Positions 34,918 through 44,914 of a DNA stretch of 64,000 nucleotides are shown here, piece after piece. Positions within the stretch are counted from its first letter, which is position 1; the number at the start of each line of letters is the position of its first letter. Below the pieces are notes generated by a model. It ran no database searches and was not told the DNA's origin. It saw only the letters and a list, made by a program, of their open reading frames with translations. A program made the translations under genes and the position numbers. This DNA comes from Xaviernesmea oryzae (lineage in GTDB: Bacteria; Pseudomonadota; Alphaproteobacteria; Rhizobiales; Rhizobiaceae), in contig NZ_FOAM01000005.1 in NCBI RefSeq assembly GCF_900109605.1, positions 186,001 to 250,000 on the forward strand. Direction: 5' to 3'.

Positions 34918-36452
34918 CCCTTCTTCTGCATCCGGGCGCCGTGACGCTCGATCAACTTGCCCGGATCTACTGGACCGGCGAAGCCGCGCGCCTTTCGCCC
35001 GAGTTCGATGCGGGTATCGAGGCAGCCGCCGGTCGGATCGCCGAGATCGCGGCAGGCAATGCGCCGGTCTATGGCATCAATACCGGCTTCGGCAAACTGG
35101 CCTCGATCAAGATCGACAGCGCCGATGTCGCGACCCTGCAGCGCAATCTCATTCTTTCGCATTGCTGCGGCCTCGGCGCGCCGCTGAAGCGCGAGATCGT
35201 CCGGCTGATCATGGTGCTGAAGCTGATGTCGCTCGGGCGCGGAGCCTCCGGCGTGCGGCTGGCGCTGGTGCGGCTGATCGAGGCGATGCTGGAAAGGGAC
35301 GTGACGCCCGTGATCCCGGAAAAGGGCTCGGTCGGCGCATCCGGCGATCTTGCGCCGCTCGCCCATATGACGGCGGTGATGATCGGCGCGGGCGAAGCCT
35401 TCTTTAAAGGCGAGCGGCTGCCCGGTAGCGAAGCTCTGAAGCGCGCCGGGCTTGAGCCCATCGTGCTTGCCGCCAAGGAAGGGCTGGCGCTGATCAACGG
35501 CACGCAGGTGTCCACCGGCCTGGCGCTCGCTGGCCTGTTCCGGGCGCATCGCGCGGCGCAGGCGGCGCTGATCACGGGTGCGCTTTCCACCGATGCGGCC
35601 ATGGGCTCGTCCGCCCCCTTCCATCCCGACATTCACACGCTGCGCGGCCATCAGGGCCAGATCGATGCGGCGGCGGCGCTGCGCGACCTGCTTGCCGGCT
35701 CCGCCATTCGCGAAAGCCATATCGAGGGCGACGAGCGGGTGCAGGACCCCTATTGCATCCGCTGCCAGCCGCAGGTGGACGGCGCCTGCCTCGACATTCT
35801 GCGCAACGTCGCCCGCACGCTGGAGATCGAGGCCAATGCGGTGACCGACAATCCGCTGGTGCTATCGGACGGTTCGGTCGTCTCAGGCGGCAATTTCCAT
35901 GCCGAACCCGTCGCCTTTGCCGCCGACCAGATCGCGCTCGCGGTGTGTGAGATCGGCGCGATCGCCCAGCGGCGCATCGCATTGCTGGTCGATCCCGCGC
36001 TGTCCTATGGCCTGCCGGCCTTCCTCGCGGTCAAGCCGGGGCTGAATTCCGGGCTGATGATCGCCGAGGTGACCTCAGCCGCGCTGATGTCGGAGAACAA
36101 GCAGCTCGCCCACCCGGCCTCCGTCGATTCCACGCCGACCTCGGCCAATCAGGAGGACCATGTGTCCATGGCCTGCCATGGCGCAAGGCGGCTTTTTCAG
36201 ATGACCGACAATCTCTTCGGCATTATCGGCATCGAGGCGCTGACGGCAAGCCAAGGCGTGGAGCTGCGCAGGCCCCTGACGACAAGTCCGGCTTTGCAGA
36301 AAGTCATCGCCACGGTCCGCGCCGTCGTGCCGGCGCTGACCGAAGACCGCTACATGGCCGACGATCTGGAAGTCGCCAGCCATTTGATCGCCACCGGCGC
36401 ATTGGTCGAAACGATCGAGCCCGACCTGCTGCCCGCACTGTCGGGGCGTTGA
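34914..36452 (+). CDS. hutH: Histidine ammonia-lyase HutH
   Basis: 512 residues, the usual length. The triplet Ala142-Ser143-Gly144 in [17 protein letters not shown] cyclises to the MIO cofactor. Other family motifs are [52 protein letters not shown] and [20 protein letters not shown]. It removes ammonia from histidine to give urocanate, the HutC inducer. The ATG at 34914 overlaps the hutI stop, so translation is coupled. Confidence 0.96.
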   Translation: MTLLLHPGAVTLDQLARIYWTGEAARLSPEFDAGIEAAAGRIAEIAAGNAPVYGINTGFGKLASIKIDSADVATLQRNLILSHCCGLGAPLKREIVRLIMVLKLMSLGRGASGVRLALVRLIEAMLERDVTPVIPEKGSVGASGDLAPLAHMTAVMIGAGEAFFKGERLPGSEALKRAGLEPIVLAAKEGLALINGTQVSTGLALAGLFRAHRAAQAALITGALSTDAAMGSSAPFHPDIHTLRGHQGQIDAAAALRDLLAGSAIRESHIEGDERVQDPYCIRCQPQVDGACLDILRNVARTLEIEANAVTDNPLVLSDGSVVSGGNFHAEPVAFAADQIALAVCEIGAIAQRRIALLVDPALSYGLPAFLAVKPGLNSGLMIAEVTSAALMSENKQLAHPASVDSTPTSANQEDHVSMACHGARRLFQMTDNLFGIIGIEALTASQGVELRRPLTTSPALQKVIATVRAVVPALTEDRYMADDLEVASHLIATGALVETIEPDLLPALSGR

Positions 36453-36497
36453 ACGGCGCGGCATCGACGCCACGGACCGAAAAAAGGAGAGCTTGTC

Positions 36498-37307
36498 ATG
36501 AGCAAGGTCGTGGACATCAAACAGGGGCGCTCGCCCGTCATCCTCGGCTTCCCGCATACGGGCACCGAGGTGCCGCCGGACATCTGGGCGCGGCTGAACG
36601 ATAATGGCCGGCTGCTGGCCGATACGGACTGGCATATCCACCGGCTCTATGACGGGCTGCTGGACAACGTGACGACGGTGCGCGCCACCTTCCATCGCTA
36701 TGTCGTTGACGCCAATCGCGATCCGTCAGGCGCAAGCCTCTATCCGGGCCAGAACACCACGGGCCTGGTGCCCGAGACCGATTTCGACGGCGTGGCGATC
36801 TGGAACGAAGGCGAAGGACCGGATGAGGCCGATCTGGCCGCTCGCCTGCGCGACTTCCACCAGCCCTATCATACGGCACTGGAGGCAGAAATTGCACGGG
36901 TGAAGGCGATCCATGGCGTGGCCATTCTCTATGACTGCCATTCGATCCGCTCGCATATTCCCTTCCTCTTTGAGGGTCGGCTGCCGGATTTCAACATCGG
37001 CACCGATATGGGCCGGACCTGCGACGCCCGCATCGAGGCTGCGGCCTTCGATATCGCGAATAGCGCGATCGACTACAGCGCCGTTCTCAATGGCCGCTTC
37101 AAGGGCGGCTGGACCACCCGGCATTACGGACGGCCTTCCGAGGGTCAGCATGCCATTCAGATGGAGCTGGCCCAAGCCACCCATCTTGCCGAGGAAGCGC
37201 CACCCTTCGCTTATGATGCCGGCAAAGCGGAGCGGCTGCGCCCCCATCTCGGCGCGATTCTCCAGCGGCTCGAAGCGCTTGCCGCCGACCTCACTGCTCA
37301 ACGATAA
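36498..37307 (+). CDS. hutG: N-formylglutamate deformylase HutG
   Basis: 269 residues, FGase family. The N-terminal PVILGFPHTGTEVPPDIW carries the first metal-ligand region. ADTDWHIHRLYDGLLDNVTT, FHRYVVDANRDPSG, LYDCHSIRSHIPFLFEG and WTTRHYGRPSEGQHAIQMEL follow. It hydrolyses N-formyl-L-glutamate to glutamate and formate, the step after HutF. Start ATG at 36498 with GGAG about 10 bp upstream. Confidence 0.94.
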   Translation: MSKVVDIKQGRSPVILGFPHTGTEVPPDIWARLNDNGRLLADTDWHIHRLYDGLLDNVTTVRATFHRYVVDANRDPSGASLYPGQNTTGLVPETDFDGVAIWNEGEGPDEADLAARLRDFHQPYHTALEAEIARVKAIHGVAILYDCHSIRSHIPFLFEGRLPDFNIGTDMGRTCDARIEAAAFDIANSAIDYSAVLNGRFKGGWTTRHYGRPSEGQHAIQMELAQATHLAEEAPPFAYDAGKAERLRPHLGAILQRLEALAADLTAQR

Positions 37308-37322
37308 CAGGGAACTTCTGCC

Positions 37323-39008
37323 GTGACCGATCCACGCCACAACATCCGCGAGATCCGCGCGCCGCGCGGCAACGAGCTCAACGCCAAGAGCTGGCTGACC
37401 GAAGCGCCGCTGCGCATGCTGATGAACAATCTCGACCCTGACGTCGCCGAAAATCCGCATGAGCTGGTGGTCTATGGTGGCATCGGCCGTGCCGCCCGCA
37501 CCTGGGCCGATTTCGACCGGATCGTCGCCGCACTGAAGAGCTTGAGCGACGAAGAAACGCTGCTGGTGCAGTCCGGCAAGCCGGTCGGCGTCTTCCGCAC
37601 CCATAAGGACGCGCCGCGCGTTCTGATCGCCAATTCCAATCTGGTGCCGCATTGGGCCACCTGGGACCATTTCAACGAGCTGGATCAGAAGGGTCTCGCC
37701 ATGTATGGCCAGATGACCGCCGGCTCCTGGATCTATATCGGCACGCAGGGCATCGTGCAGGGCACCTATGAGACCTTCGTGGAGGCCGGCCGCCAGCATT
37801 ATGACGGCAACCTCACGGGCCGCTGGATCTTGACAGGCGGGCTTGGCGGCATGGGCGGCGCCCAGCCGCTCGCCGCCGTCATGGCCGGCGCCTGCTGCCT
37901 GGCGGTGGAATGCGACGAGACGCGCATCGATTTCCGCCTGCGCACCCGCTATGTCGACGAAAAGGCCCGCAGCCTGGACGAAGCGCTTGAGATGATCGAC
38001 CGCTGGACCAAGGCGGGCGAAGCCAAGTCCGTCGGTCTGCTCGGCAATGCCGCCGAGATCTTCCCCGAGCTTGTCCGCCGCATGCAGGCAGGCGGTCCGC
38101 GTCCGGATATCGTCACCGACCAGACCTCGGCCCATGATCCGCGCAACGGCTATCTGCCAGCCGGCTGGAGCGTGGAAGAGGCCCGCGCCAAGCGCGAGAG
38201 CGACCCGAAAGCCGTGGAAGCGGCCGCCCGCGCCTCGATGAAGCAGCATGTCGCCGCCATGGTCGATTTCTGGAACGCCGGCGTGCCGACGCTGGATTAT
38301 GGCAACAATATCCGCCAGGTGGCCAAGGATGAGGGGCTGGAAAACGCCTTCGCCTTCCCCGGCTTCGTGCCCGCCTATATCCGCCCGCTCTTCTGCCGGG
38401 GCATCGGGCCCTTCCGTTGGGCGGCGCTTTCCGGCGATCCGGAGGATATTTACCGGACCGATGCCAAGGTGAAGGAGCTTCTGCCCGACAATCACCACCT
38501 GCACAATTGGCTCGACATGGCGCGCGAGCGCATCGCCTTCCAGGGCCTGCCGGCGCGCATCTGCTGGGTCGGCCTCGGCGACCGCCACCGCCTCGGCCTC
38601 GCTTTCAACGAAATGGTGCGCAAGGGCGAGCTGAAGGCTCCAGTCGTGATCGGTCGCGACCATCTCGATTCCGGCTCGGTCGCCTCGCCCAACCGCGAGA
38701 CCGAAGCGATGAAGGATGGTTCGGACGCGGTCTCCGACTGGCCGCTGCTGAACGCCCTGCTCAATACGGCGTCCGGCGCCACCTGGGTCTCGCTGCATCA
38801 CGGCGGCGGCGTCGGCATGGGCTTTTCCCAGCACTCGGGGATGGTCATCTGCTGCGATGGCAGCGAGGATGCCGACCGGCGGATCGAGCGCGTGCTGTGG
38901 AACGATCCGGCCACCGGCGTCATGCGCCATGCCGATGCCGGCTATGAGATCGCGCTCGATTGTGCCCGCGAGCAGGGCCTGCGCCTGCCCGCCATTCTCG
39001 GAGAATAA
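37323..39008 (+). CDS. hutU: Urocanate hydratase HutU
   Basis: 561 residues, GTG start at 37323, 15 bp after hutG. Urocanase landmarks are [60 protein letters not shown] (NAD binding), [20 protein letters not shown] and [20 protein letters not shown]. It hydrates urocanate to imidazolonepropionate. It sits fourth in the plus-strand hut operon although it acts second in the pathway. Confidence 0.96.
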   Translation: MTDPRHNIREIRAPRGNELNAKSWLTEAPLRMLMNNLDPDVAENPHELVVYGGIGRAARTWADFDRIVAALKSLSDEETLLVQSGKPVGVFRTHKDAPRVLIANSNLVPHWATWDHFNELDQKGLAMYGQMTAGSWIYIGTQGIVQGTYETFVEAGRQHYDGNLTGRWILTGGLGGMGGAQPLAAVMAGACCLAVECDETRIDFRLRTRYVDEKARSLDEALEMIDRWTKAGEAKSVGLLGNAAEIFPELVRRMQAGGPRPDIVTDQTSAHDPRNGYLPAGWSVEEARAKRESDPKAVEAAARASMKQHVAAMVDFWNAGVPTLDYGNNIRQVAKDEGLENAFAFPGFVPAYIRPLFCRGIGPFRWAALSGDPEDIYRTDAKVKELLPDNHHLHNWLDMARERIAFQGLPARICWVGLGDRHRLGLAFNEMVRKGELKAPVVIGRDHLDSGSVASPNRETEAMKDGSDAVSDWPLLNALLNTASGATWVSLHHGGGVGMGFSQHSGMVICCDGSEDADRRIERVLWNDPATGVMRHADAGYEIALDCAREQGLRLPAILGE

Positions 39009-39012
39009 GGCC

Positions 39013-39576
39013 ATGCGTCTCCTCCCCGCCCGCCACCATCGGCGCATGCCCTGGAAGAATGGCGGCGGGGAGACGCGGGAGATCGCCATTTCCCCCGGTG
39101 CGACAACGCTTGTGGATTTCGACTGGCGGCTGAGCATGGCGCATGTCGCCAGCGATGGCCCCTTCTCGCTCTTTCCCGGAATCGAGCGCACGCTCTGCAT
39201 TCTGAATGGCGCTGGCATCAGGCTGACGCCATCGGGCGAAGAGACGCGCCTCGTCACGCTTACGAGCCCGCCCTTCACATTTTCCGCCGAGATCCCCGTC
39301 GCGGCCGAACTCGTGGACGGGCCGATCCTCGATCTAAACGTGATGACCCGCCTTAGCGCCTGGCGCCACGAGGTTACGCCGATCCAGGCCGGCGAGGATA
39401 TCTCTCTGCAGCCTTGCGACGCTGCGTTTCTGGTCTGCCGCGCAGGCGCCCTTACGGCCCGTGCCGGCGGCGAAACGGTCGAAATCGTCTCCGAGGATGC
39501 TGTCGATCTCACGAGCACGGCCGATTTGCGACTGGACGGTAGCGGCGATGGCTTTCTGGTCCGCCTGTTGCGGTAA
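39013..39576 (+). CDS. hutD: HutD/Ves-family protein
   Basis: 187 residues, cupin-like HutD family. The opening RMPWKNGGGETREIAISPG is the family signature, followed by FDWRLSMAHVASDGPFSLFP and GIERTLCILNGAGIRL. In Pseudomonas HutD is thought to buffer hut expression by limiting urocanate accumulation; the mechanism is not settled. It starts 4 bp after hutU and is the last gene of the operon. Confidence 0.88.
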   Translation: MRLLPARHHRRMPWKNGGGETREIAISPGATTLVDFDWRLSMAHVASDGPFSLFPGIERTLCILNGAGIRLTPSGEETRLVTLTSPPFTFSAEIPVAAELVDGPILDLNVMTRLSAWRHEVTPIQAGEDISLQPCDAAFLVCRAGALTARAGGETVEIVSEDAVDLTSTADLRLDGSGDGFLVRLLR

Positions 39577-39708
39577 AACAGCCCGCGGTGGCAACGCGCC
39601 TCTCCAGTGCGTCGATCATCCCGGCGTCATTCCCAGCGTTTGCCTGCGCCAAAGACCGCCTCGTCACCCTTGAATAGGGAACAAGAAATTTTACGACGTG
39701 CCCGGCAA

Positions 39709-39732
39709 ATAGTCTATTCATTCTGTAGATAT
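39709..39732. promoter_or_regulatory. Imperfect palindrome upstream of the dioxygenase gene
   Basis: ATAGTCTATTC and TTCTGTAGATAT form an imperfect dyad in the otherwise GC-rich 197 bp gap after hutD, 42 bp before the dioxygenase start. It may be a LysR-type or other operator linked to sulfur control. Weak evidence. Confidence 0.3.
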
Positions 39733-39773
39733 CCTCGCCACCCTCCTAGTCTGAAGCATGACAGGAGGATCTC

Positions 39774-40814
39774 ATGACCCAATCCATCAAAAGGCTTCCT
39801 ATTCTGGATCTCCGGCGTTTCGCGCCCGATCATCCCGAACGCGCCGCCGCGCTTGAGGAACTGCGTCATGTCGCACGCAGTCTCGGCTTCTTCTATCTGA
39901 CGGGACATGGCATCGCGCAGGCCGAGATCGACGCGCTGACCGCGCTGGCGCGGCGCTTCTTCGCCCTGCCGCTGGAGAGCAAGCTGGAGATCGAAATGCG
40001 CCGCTCGCCGCATTTCCGCGGCTATAACCGTGCGGGGCTCGAATATACCCGCGGCGCACAGGATTGGCGCGAGCAGGTCGATTTCGGGCCGGAGCGGGAA
40101 AAGTTGACACTCGCGCCCGGTGACCCGCCGTGGAAGCGGCTGATCGGGCCCAACCAGTTTCCCTCGGCCTTGCCGGAGCTGCGCCCGGCCGTTCTGAAGT
40201 GGATCGACGATGTCACGGCGGTCGGCATCAAGGTGCTGCAGGCCTTTTCCGAAGCACTGGGGCAGACGCCCGATGTCTTCGCGCCGATCTACAGCAACGG
40301 GCCGAACCAGCTTCTGAAGATCGTGCGCTATCCCGGCCGTGACCAGACGGAGAGCGACCAGGGCGTGGGCGCACACAAGGATGGCGGCTTCGTCACGCTT
40401 CTGCTGCAGGATCGTGTCGGCGGATTGCAGGTGGATGACGGCGCCGGCGGCTGGATCGATGCGGCACCTATTCCCCGCACTTTCGTCGTCAATGTCGGCG
40501 AGTTGCTTGAGCTGGCCTCCAACGGCTATCTCAAGGCCAATATCCACCGGGTGGTGACGCCGCCGGCCGGCGGCGAGCGGCTGTCGATCCCCTTCTTCCT
40601 CGGCGCCAATCTCGCCGCCACCATCCCCGTGCTGGACCTGCCAGCGGCGCTTGCGGCGGAAGTCTCCGGCGTCACGCAGGATCCGCTCAATCCGCTTTTC
40701 CGCGAGGTCGGCCGCAACGTGTTGAAGAGCCGTCTGCGCTCCCACCCCGATGTTGCCCGCGCCCATCATGCCGACCTGATCGACCCCGCGCAGAAAGAAG
40801 CCGTACCGGCCTGA
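39774..40814 (+). CDS. Isopenicillin-N-synthase-like 2OG/Fe(II) dioxygenase
   Basis: 346 residues. The N-terminal DIOX_N part has LPILDLRRFAPDHPERAAAL and GFFYLTGHGIAQAEIDALTA. The C-terminal jelly roll has the iron triad His-x-Asp in GVGAHKDGGFVTLLLQD and the distal His in NIHRVVTPPAGGERLSIPFF, with R-x-S for the co-substrate. Such bacterial proteins are annotated isopenicillin N synthase family but are not known to make penicillin; the substrate is unknown. A strong AGGAGG precedes the ATG. The sulfhydrylase gene follows after 97 bp, which suggests a role in sulfur-compound use. Confidence 0.82.
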   Translation: MTQSIKRLPILDLRRFAPDHPERAAALEELRHVARSLGFFYLTGHGIAQAEIDALTALARRFFALPLESKLEIEMRRSPHFRGYNRAGLEYTRGAQDWREQVDFGPEREKLTLAPGDPPWKRLIGPNQFPSALPELRPAVLKWIDDVTAVGIKVLQAFSEALGQTPDVFAPIYSNGPNQLLKIVRYPGRDQTESDQGVGAHKDGGFVTLLLQDRVGGLQVDDGAGGWIDAAPIPRTFVVNVGELLELASNGYLKANIHRVVTPPAGGERLSIPFFLGANLAATIPVLDLPAALAAEVSGVTQDPLNPLFREVGRNVLKSRLRSHPDVARAHHADLIDPAQKEAVPA

Positions 40815-40911
40815 GGCCTGCGCTGCCCGAGACCTGGACCGCGACCTGCCGGACGGCCGGCAGGTCCTCGCCCCCTCCCTCAAGACGACACGCACACGAA
40901 AGGCAGAGAGC

Positions 40912-42276
40912 ATGACCATCCACAATCCGCCTGTTGCCATTCCCGAAACGCCGGCAGCGCCGAAGGGCGCCTCCGGGCCGCGCAGTCTGCGGCGCCATCC
41001 CGAAACCATCGCGCTTCATGGAGGAGGCTTCCGCTTCGATCCCGCGACTGGCGCGGTGGCCGTGCCGATCTATCAAACGAGTTCCTACCAGCTTCCCGGC
41101 ACAGAAGGAGCGGACAAGCTCTTTGCGCTGGAGGCGCCGGGCCATCTCTACACCCGCGTCTCCAACCCGACGCAGGATGCCTTCGAGCAGCGGCTGGCGG
41201 AGCTCGAAGGCGGAGCAGCGGCGCTGGCGCTGGCATCCGGCCAGGCGGCCTCGGCCTTCGCGATCTTGAATCTTGCCCGTGCTGGCGACAACATCGTCAG
41301 CGCCGCCGGCCTTTATGGCGGCACCTGGGCGCTGTTTGCCGCCACGCTGAAGAGCTTCGGCATCGAGACACGCTTCGTCGATGCCAACGATCCCGAGGCC
41401 TTCGCCCGCGCCACCGACGCGCGCACCCGGGCCTATTATGCGGAATCGCTGCCCAATCCCAAGCTCGAGGTCTTCCCCATCGCCGAGGTGGCGGAGATCG
41501 GCCGGCGCCACGGCATTCCCTTGATCGTGGACAACACTGCCGCGCCGCTGATCATCCGGCCGCTGGAGCACGGCGCCGCCGTCGTGGTCTATTCCACGAC
41601 CAAATATATTGGCGGCCATGGCACATCGATCGGCGGGGCAATCGTCGATGGCGGCAACTTCCCCTGGGCCGATCTGGCCGAGCGTCTGCCGACGCTACAC
41701 GAGCCCGATCCGAGCTATCATGGCAAGAGCTGGATCGAGAAGGCCGCTGCCATTGATTTCCATCCCTATATCCTGCGCATCCGCGCCGTGCTGCTGCGCG
41801 ATATCGGCGCGGCCGTCAGTCCGCAAAATGCGTTCCAGTTCATCCAGGGGCTCGAGACCCTGCCGCTGAGGCTGCGCCAGCATAATGAAAATGCGGCTGA
41901 GGTCGCCGACTTTCTCAAGCAACATCCGAAGGTCGCCAAGGTGATCTTCCCGAAATTTCACGAGGGCAAGGCCGGGGAGCGGGCGCGGCGCTATCTCAAG
42001 TCCGGACATTGGGGTGCATTGGTCGGCTTCGAGCTGAAGGACGGGCGCGAGGCCGGCCGCCGCTTCATCGATAGCCTGCAATTACTCTATCACGTCGCCA
42101 ATATCGGCGATGCCCGCTCGCTCGCCATCCACCCATCGACGACGACCCATTCGCAGCTGACCGCCGAGGAGCAGCTGGCGGCGGGCGTCACCCCTGGCTA
42201 TATCCGCCTTTCAATTGGCATCGAACATGCCGAGGATATCGTCGCCGATATTGCCCAGGCGCTGGAGCGGTCCTGA
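40912..42276 (+). CDS. metY: O-acetylhomoserine sulfhydrylase (MetY type)
   Basis: 454 residues, Cys/Met-metabolism PLP enzyme. The segment TIALHGGGFRFDPATGAVAV begins the fold, with VPIYQTSSYQLPGTEGADKL, HLYTRVSNPTQDAFEQRLAE and LEGGAAALALASGQAASAFA following. The PLP lysine lies in VVVYSTTKYIGGHGTSIGGA. It exchanges the acetyl group of O-acetylhomoserine for sulfide to give homocysteine. Length is typical of MetY (about 430), longer than MetZ. It ends 27 bp from the convergent DapA-family gene. Confidence 0.87.
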   Translation: MTIHNPPVAIPETPAAPKGASGPRSLRRHPETIALHGGGFRFDPATGAVAVPIYQTSSYQLPGTEGADKLFALEAPGHLYTRVSNPTQDAFEQRLAELEGGAAALALASGQAASAFAILNLARAGDNIVSAAGLYGGTWALFAATLKSFGIETRFVDANDPEAFARATDARTRAYYAESLPNPKLEVFPIAEVAEIGRRHGIPLIVDNTAAPLIIRPLEHGAAVVVYSTTKYIGGHGTSIGGAIVDGGNFPWADLAERLPTLHEPDPSYHGKSWIEKAAAIDFHPYILRIRAVLLRDIGAAVSPQNAFQFIQGLETLPLRLRQHNENAAEVADFLKQHPKVAKVIFPKFHEGKAGERARRYLKSGHWGALVGFELKDGREAGRRFIDSLQLLYHVANIGDARSLAIHPSTTTHSQLTAEEQLAAGVTPGYIRLSIGIEHAEDIVADIAQALERS

Positions 42277-42303
42277 CGCCGTCGAAGACCTCGTCTGCTG
42301 GCC

Positions 42304-43209
42304 TCACGCGGACGGCAGAAGGGCATAACGCGCAAGTAGCGTGCGCAGCTTGGCATCCTGGTCGGCATCCGGCAGAAGAGCCGGCTGGCGGCTGGCACCG
42401 ACCGACGGATCGCGCAGATAAAGCGCACGCTTGACCATGGCCGGCGCGAAGCCAAGGGCGTATAGCTCCGTTCGGAAGGCGGCAAATGTCGCCTGGTGGC
42501 GCTCGGCCTCGGCAAGGTCCCCGGCATTATACGCGCCGACAATGCCCGCCAGGACCTCCGGCATGGCATTGCCCAGGCCGGAGATACAGCCGGCTGCACC
42601 ATTTTGCAGCGACCACAGCACCAGATGGTCCGGCCCGGAATAGACGGTGAAACCAGGCTTTTCCCTGGACACCTGCAGATAGGCCGCAAGCGTCTCCTGC
42701 GCGCCGCCGGAGTCCTTGATGCCGGCAATATTGCCGTGGTCGGCGAGCCGGGCCGCCGTCTCCGGCTCGATATGGTTCTGCGTGCGGGCGGGGATGTCGT
42801 AGAGATAGACAGGCGTCTTCACCGCATCCGCGATGGTGGAGAAGTGGCGCACCAGGCCATCCTGCGTGCAGGCGATGAAGAAGGGCGTGATCACCGCGAT
42901 GCCGTCGACGCCGATGCGGTCGAAGGCTCGGGCGAGCTGCAGGGTCTCGAAGGTGGCGGGCATGCCGGCATTGACGATGACCTGCGCCCGGCCCGCCACC
43001 TCGTCCACCACCTCTTCCGTCAGCCGGATCTTTTCCTCATGTGTCAGCGCGGTGAAATCGCCGTTGGTGCCGGCGCACATGATGTTGTTGCCAGCTTCCA
43101 CCTGCCGGCGCACTTGCGCACGGGTCGCGGCGTAATTGATCGTTTCATCGGTATTGAAGCAGGTCACGAGGGCGACGAAGGCGCGCTTGGGCGCGGTGCT
43201 GGTGGACAT
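42304..43209 (-). CDS. DapA/NAL-family aldolase or lyase
   Basis: 301 residues, TIM-barrel Schiff-base aldolase family. The Schiff-base Lys lies in GNIAGIKDSGG and the catalytic Tyr in VYLYDIPARTQNHIEP. The substrate loop reads GTNGDFTALTHEEKIRLTEE, not the GTTGE(S/A) of true DapA, so the enzyme probably cleaves or builds a 2-keto acid such as a 2-keto-3-deoxy sugar acid. It is the last gene of a minus-strand operon, 89 bp after the ATPase. The ATG at 43207-43209 follows CGGAG; the longer frame has no site. Confidence 0.82.
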   Translation of the reverse strand: MSTSTAPKRAFVALVTCFNTDETINYAATRAQVRRQVEAGNNIMCAGTNGDFTALTHEEKIRLTEEVVDEVAGRAQVIVNAGMPATFETLQLARAFDRIGVDGIAVITPFFIACTQDGLVRHFSTIADAVKTPVYLYDIPARTQNHIEPETAARLADHGNIAGIKDSGGAQETLAAYLQVSREKPGFTVYSGPDHLVLWSLQNGAAGCISGLGNAMPEVLAGIVGAYNAGDLAEAERHQATFAAFRTELYALGFAPAMVKRALYLRDPSVGASRQPALLPDADQDAKLRTLLARYALLPSA

Positions 43210-43297
43210 GATGGTACTCCGGTTTCTAGACCTCGTCCGGCTCAGGCGCGATCGCTTTGGCCTTGGACAGGGGAAAATATAATTTTGGCAGCGCCGC

Positions 43298-44914
43298 TCA
43301 GGCAGGTTCGAGACGGCGCGCGCGATGGGCGGCCTGAACCTCGGGATCGGGATCGAGGCTGGCGGCCAGCAGCGCCTGCGTATAGGCCTCGCGAGGGGCG
43401 TCGAAGACTTGGCGCACATCGCCGAGCTCCACCACCTCGCCCCGGCGCATGACCATGACCTGATCGGCGAAGTCGCGCACCACCGGCAGGTCGTGCGCGA
43501 TGAAGATGAAGGAAATGCCGAGATCGCGCCGCAGGCCGTCGAGCAGCGCGATCACCTGCGCCTGAACCGACACGTCGAGCGCGGACACGGCCTCGTCGCA
43601 GACGATCAGCTTGGGCTCCAGCGCCAAGGCCCGGGCAATGGCGATGCGCTGGCGCTGGCCGCCTGAAAACTGGTGGGGATAGCGGCTCATATGCTCGGCC
43701 GAGAGCCCGACCTGGGCCAGAAGCTCGGCCACCCGCGCCCGCCATTTCGACTTCGGCAGGATGTCGGGATGGATGACCCAGGCCTCGGAAATCAGCTGAT
43801 AGACGGTCATGCGCGGGTTGAGCGACTGTGTCGGATCCTGGAAGACCATCTGCAGGTCGCGCCTCAGGCGAAAGAGCTCGGCTGGGGAGAGGGTAAAGAG
43901 ATCGCGCCCCTTCCATTCGGCAACGCCGCTATCCGGCTCGTCCAGCCGCAGGAGAACGCGGGCGAGCGTCGACTTGCCCGATCCGCTCTCGCCGACAATG
44001 GCCAGCGTCTCGCCGGCTGCGAGATCGAAGGATACCCCCTTCAGCGCTTCGAACGCGCCATAACGCTTGCGCACGTCGCGCACGGTGAGAAGCGGCTCGC
44101 GACGCGCCAGCGGCGGATGCATGTCACCCTTGCCGGGTGCGGCGGCGATCAGCTTTCGGGTATAGGCATGTTTCGGCGCGTGATAGATCTCGCGCACCGT
44201 GCCGGATTCGACCAGAACGCCCTTCTCCATCACCACGACACGGTCGGCGATTTCGGCCACCACGCCCAGATCATGGGTGATGATCAGGATGGCCATGCCG
44301 GTCTCGCGCTGCAGCTCCTTCAGAAGCGCTAGCACCTCGGCTTGAACGGTGACATCAAGCGCGGTTGTCGGCTCATCGGCAATCAGGAGATCGGGCCGCA
44401 GCGCCAGCGCCATGGCGATCATCACGCGCTGGCGCTGGCCGCCGGAAAACTCATGCGGATATTTGCCCATGGCACGCTCTGGCTCGGGAATGCCGACCCT
44501 GCCGAGCAGGCGCAAGGTCTCGGCCTCCGCCTCGCCGCGCGGCGTTCCATGAGCGGTCATCGCCTCCCGGATTTGCCAGCCGACGGTATAGACGGGATTG
44601 AGGTGGCTCAGCGGATCCTGGAAGATCATCGCGATCTTCCGGCCGTTCACCTCCAGCCGCTCGGCCGGGGTCATCTTCAGCAGGTCCTTGCCGTCGAGCA
44701 GGATCTCGCCCGAGGCGATGCGCCCGGGCGGCATGTCCACGAGGTTCATGATGGCCGACGAAGAGACCGATTTGCCGGAGCCGCTTTCGCCCAAAATGGC
44801 CAGCGTTTCGCCTCGGTCGAGCCTATAGGAAATGTTGCGCACAGCGGGCACGATGCCGGCGAGCGTGTGGAATTCGACCGAGAGATTGCGCACGTCGAGC
44901 AGAGGTTCAGCCAT
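43298..44914 (-). CDS. Fused DppD-DppF-type ABC transporter ATP-binding protein
   Basis: 538 residues from the ATG at 44912-44914. Two complete nucleotide-binding domains are joined in one chain. The first has Walker [17 protein letters not shown], signature [18 protein letters not shown] and Walker [15 protein letters not shown]. The second has [16 protein letters not shown], signature [18 protein letters not shown] and Walker [15 protein letters not shown]. Each is followed by the oligopeptide-family C-terminal region. It powers the two permeases upstream. The start overlaps the permease stop by 8 bp. Confidence 0.88.
   Translation of the reverse strand: MAEPLLDVRNLSVEFHTLAGIVPAVRNISYRLDRGETLAILGESGSGKSVSSSAIMNLVDMPPGRIASGEILLDGKDLLKMTPAERLEVNGRKIAMIFQDPLSHLNPVYTVGWQIREAMTAHGTPRGEAEAETLRLLGRVGIPEPERAMGKYPHEFSGGQRQRVMIAMALALRPDLLIADEPTTALDVTVQAEVLALLKELQRETGMAILIITHDLGVVAEIADRVVVMEKGVLVESGTVREIYHAPKHAYTRKLIAAAPGKGDMHPPLARREPLLTVRDVRKRYGAFEALKGVSFDLAAGETLAIVGESGSGKSTLARVLLRLDEPDSGVAEWKGRDLFTLSPAELFRLRRDLQMVFQDPTQSLNPRMTVYQLISEAWVIHPDILPKSKWRARVAELLAQVGLSAEHMSRYPHQFSGGQRQRIAIARALALEPKLIVCDEAVSALDVSVQAQVIALLDGLRRDLGISFIFIAHDLPVVRDFADQVMVMRRGEVVELGDVRQVFDAPREAYTQALLAASLDPDPEVQAAHRARRLEPA

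Noticed and set aside
36726-39518. Minus-strand open frame of 930 codons across hutG, hutU and hutD
   Set aside because: Antisense shadow of three clear hut enzymes; no motif and no ribosome site.
39774-40814. Beta-lactam biosynthesis gene
   Set aside because: The isopenicillin-N-synthase fold is common in bacterial oxygenases. No peptide synthetase (ACV synthetase) or other beta-lactam gene is present in the window.
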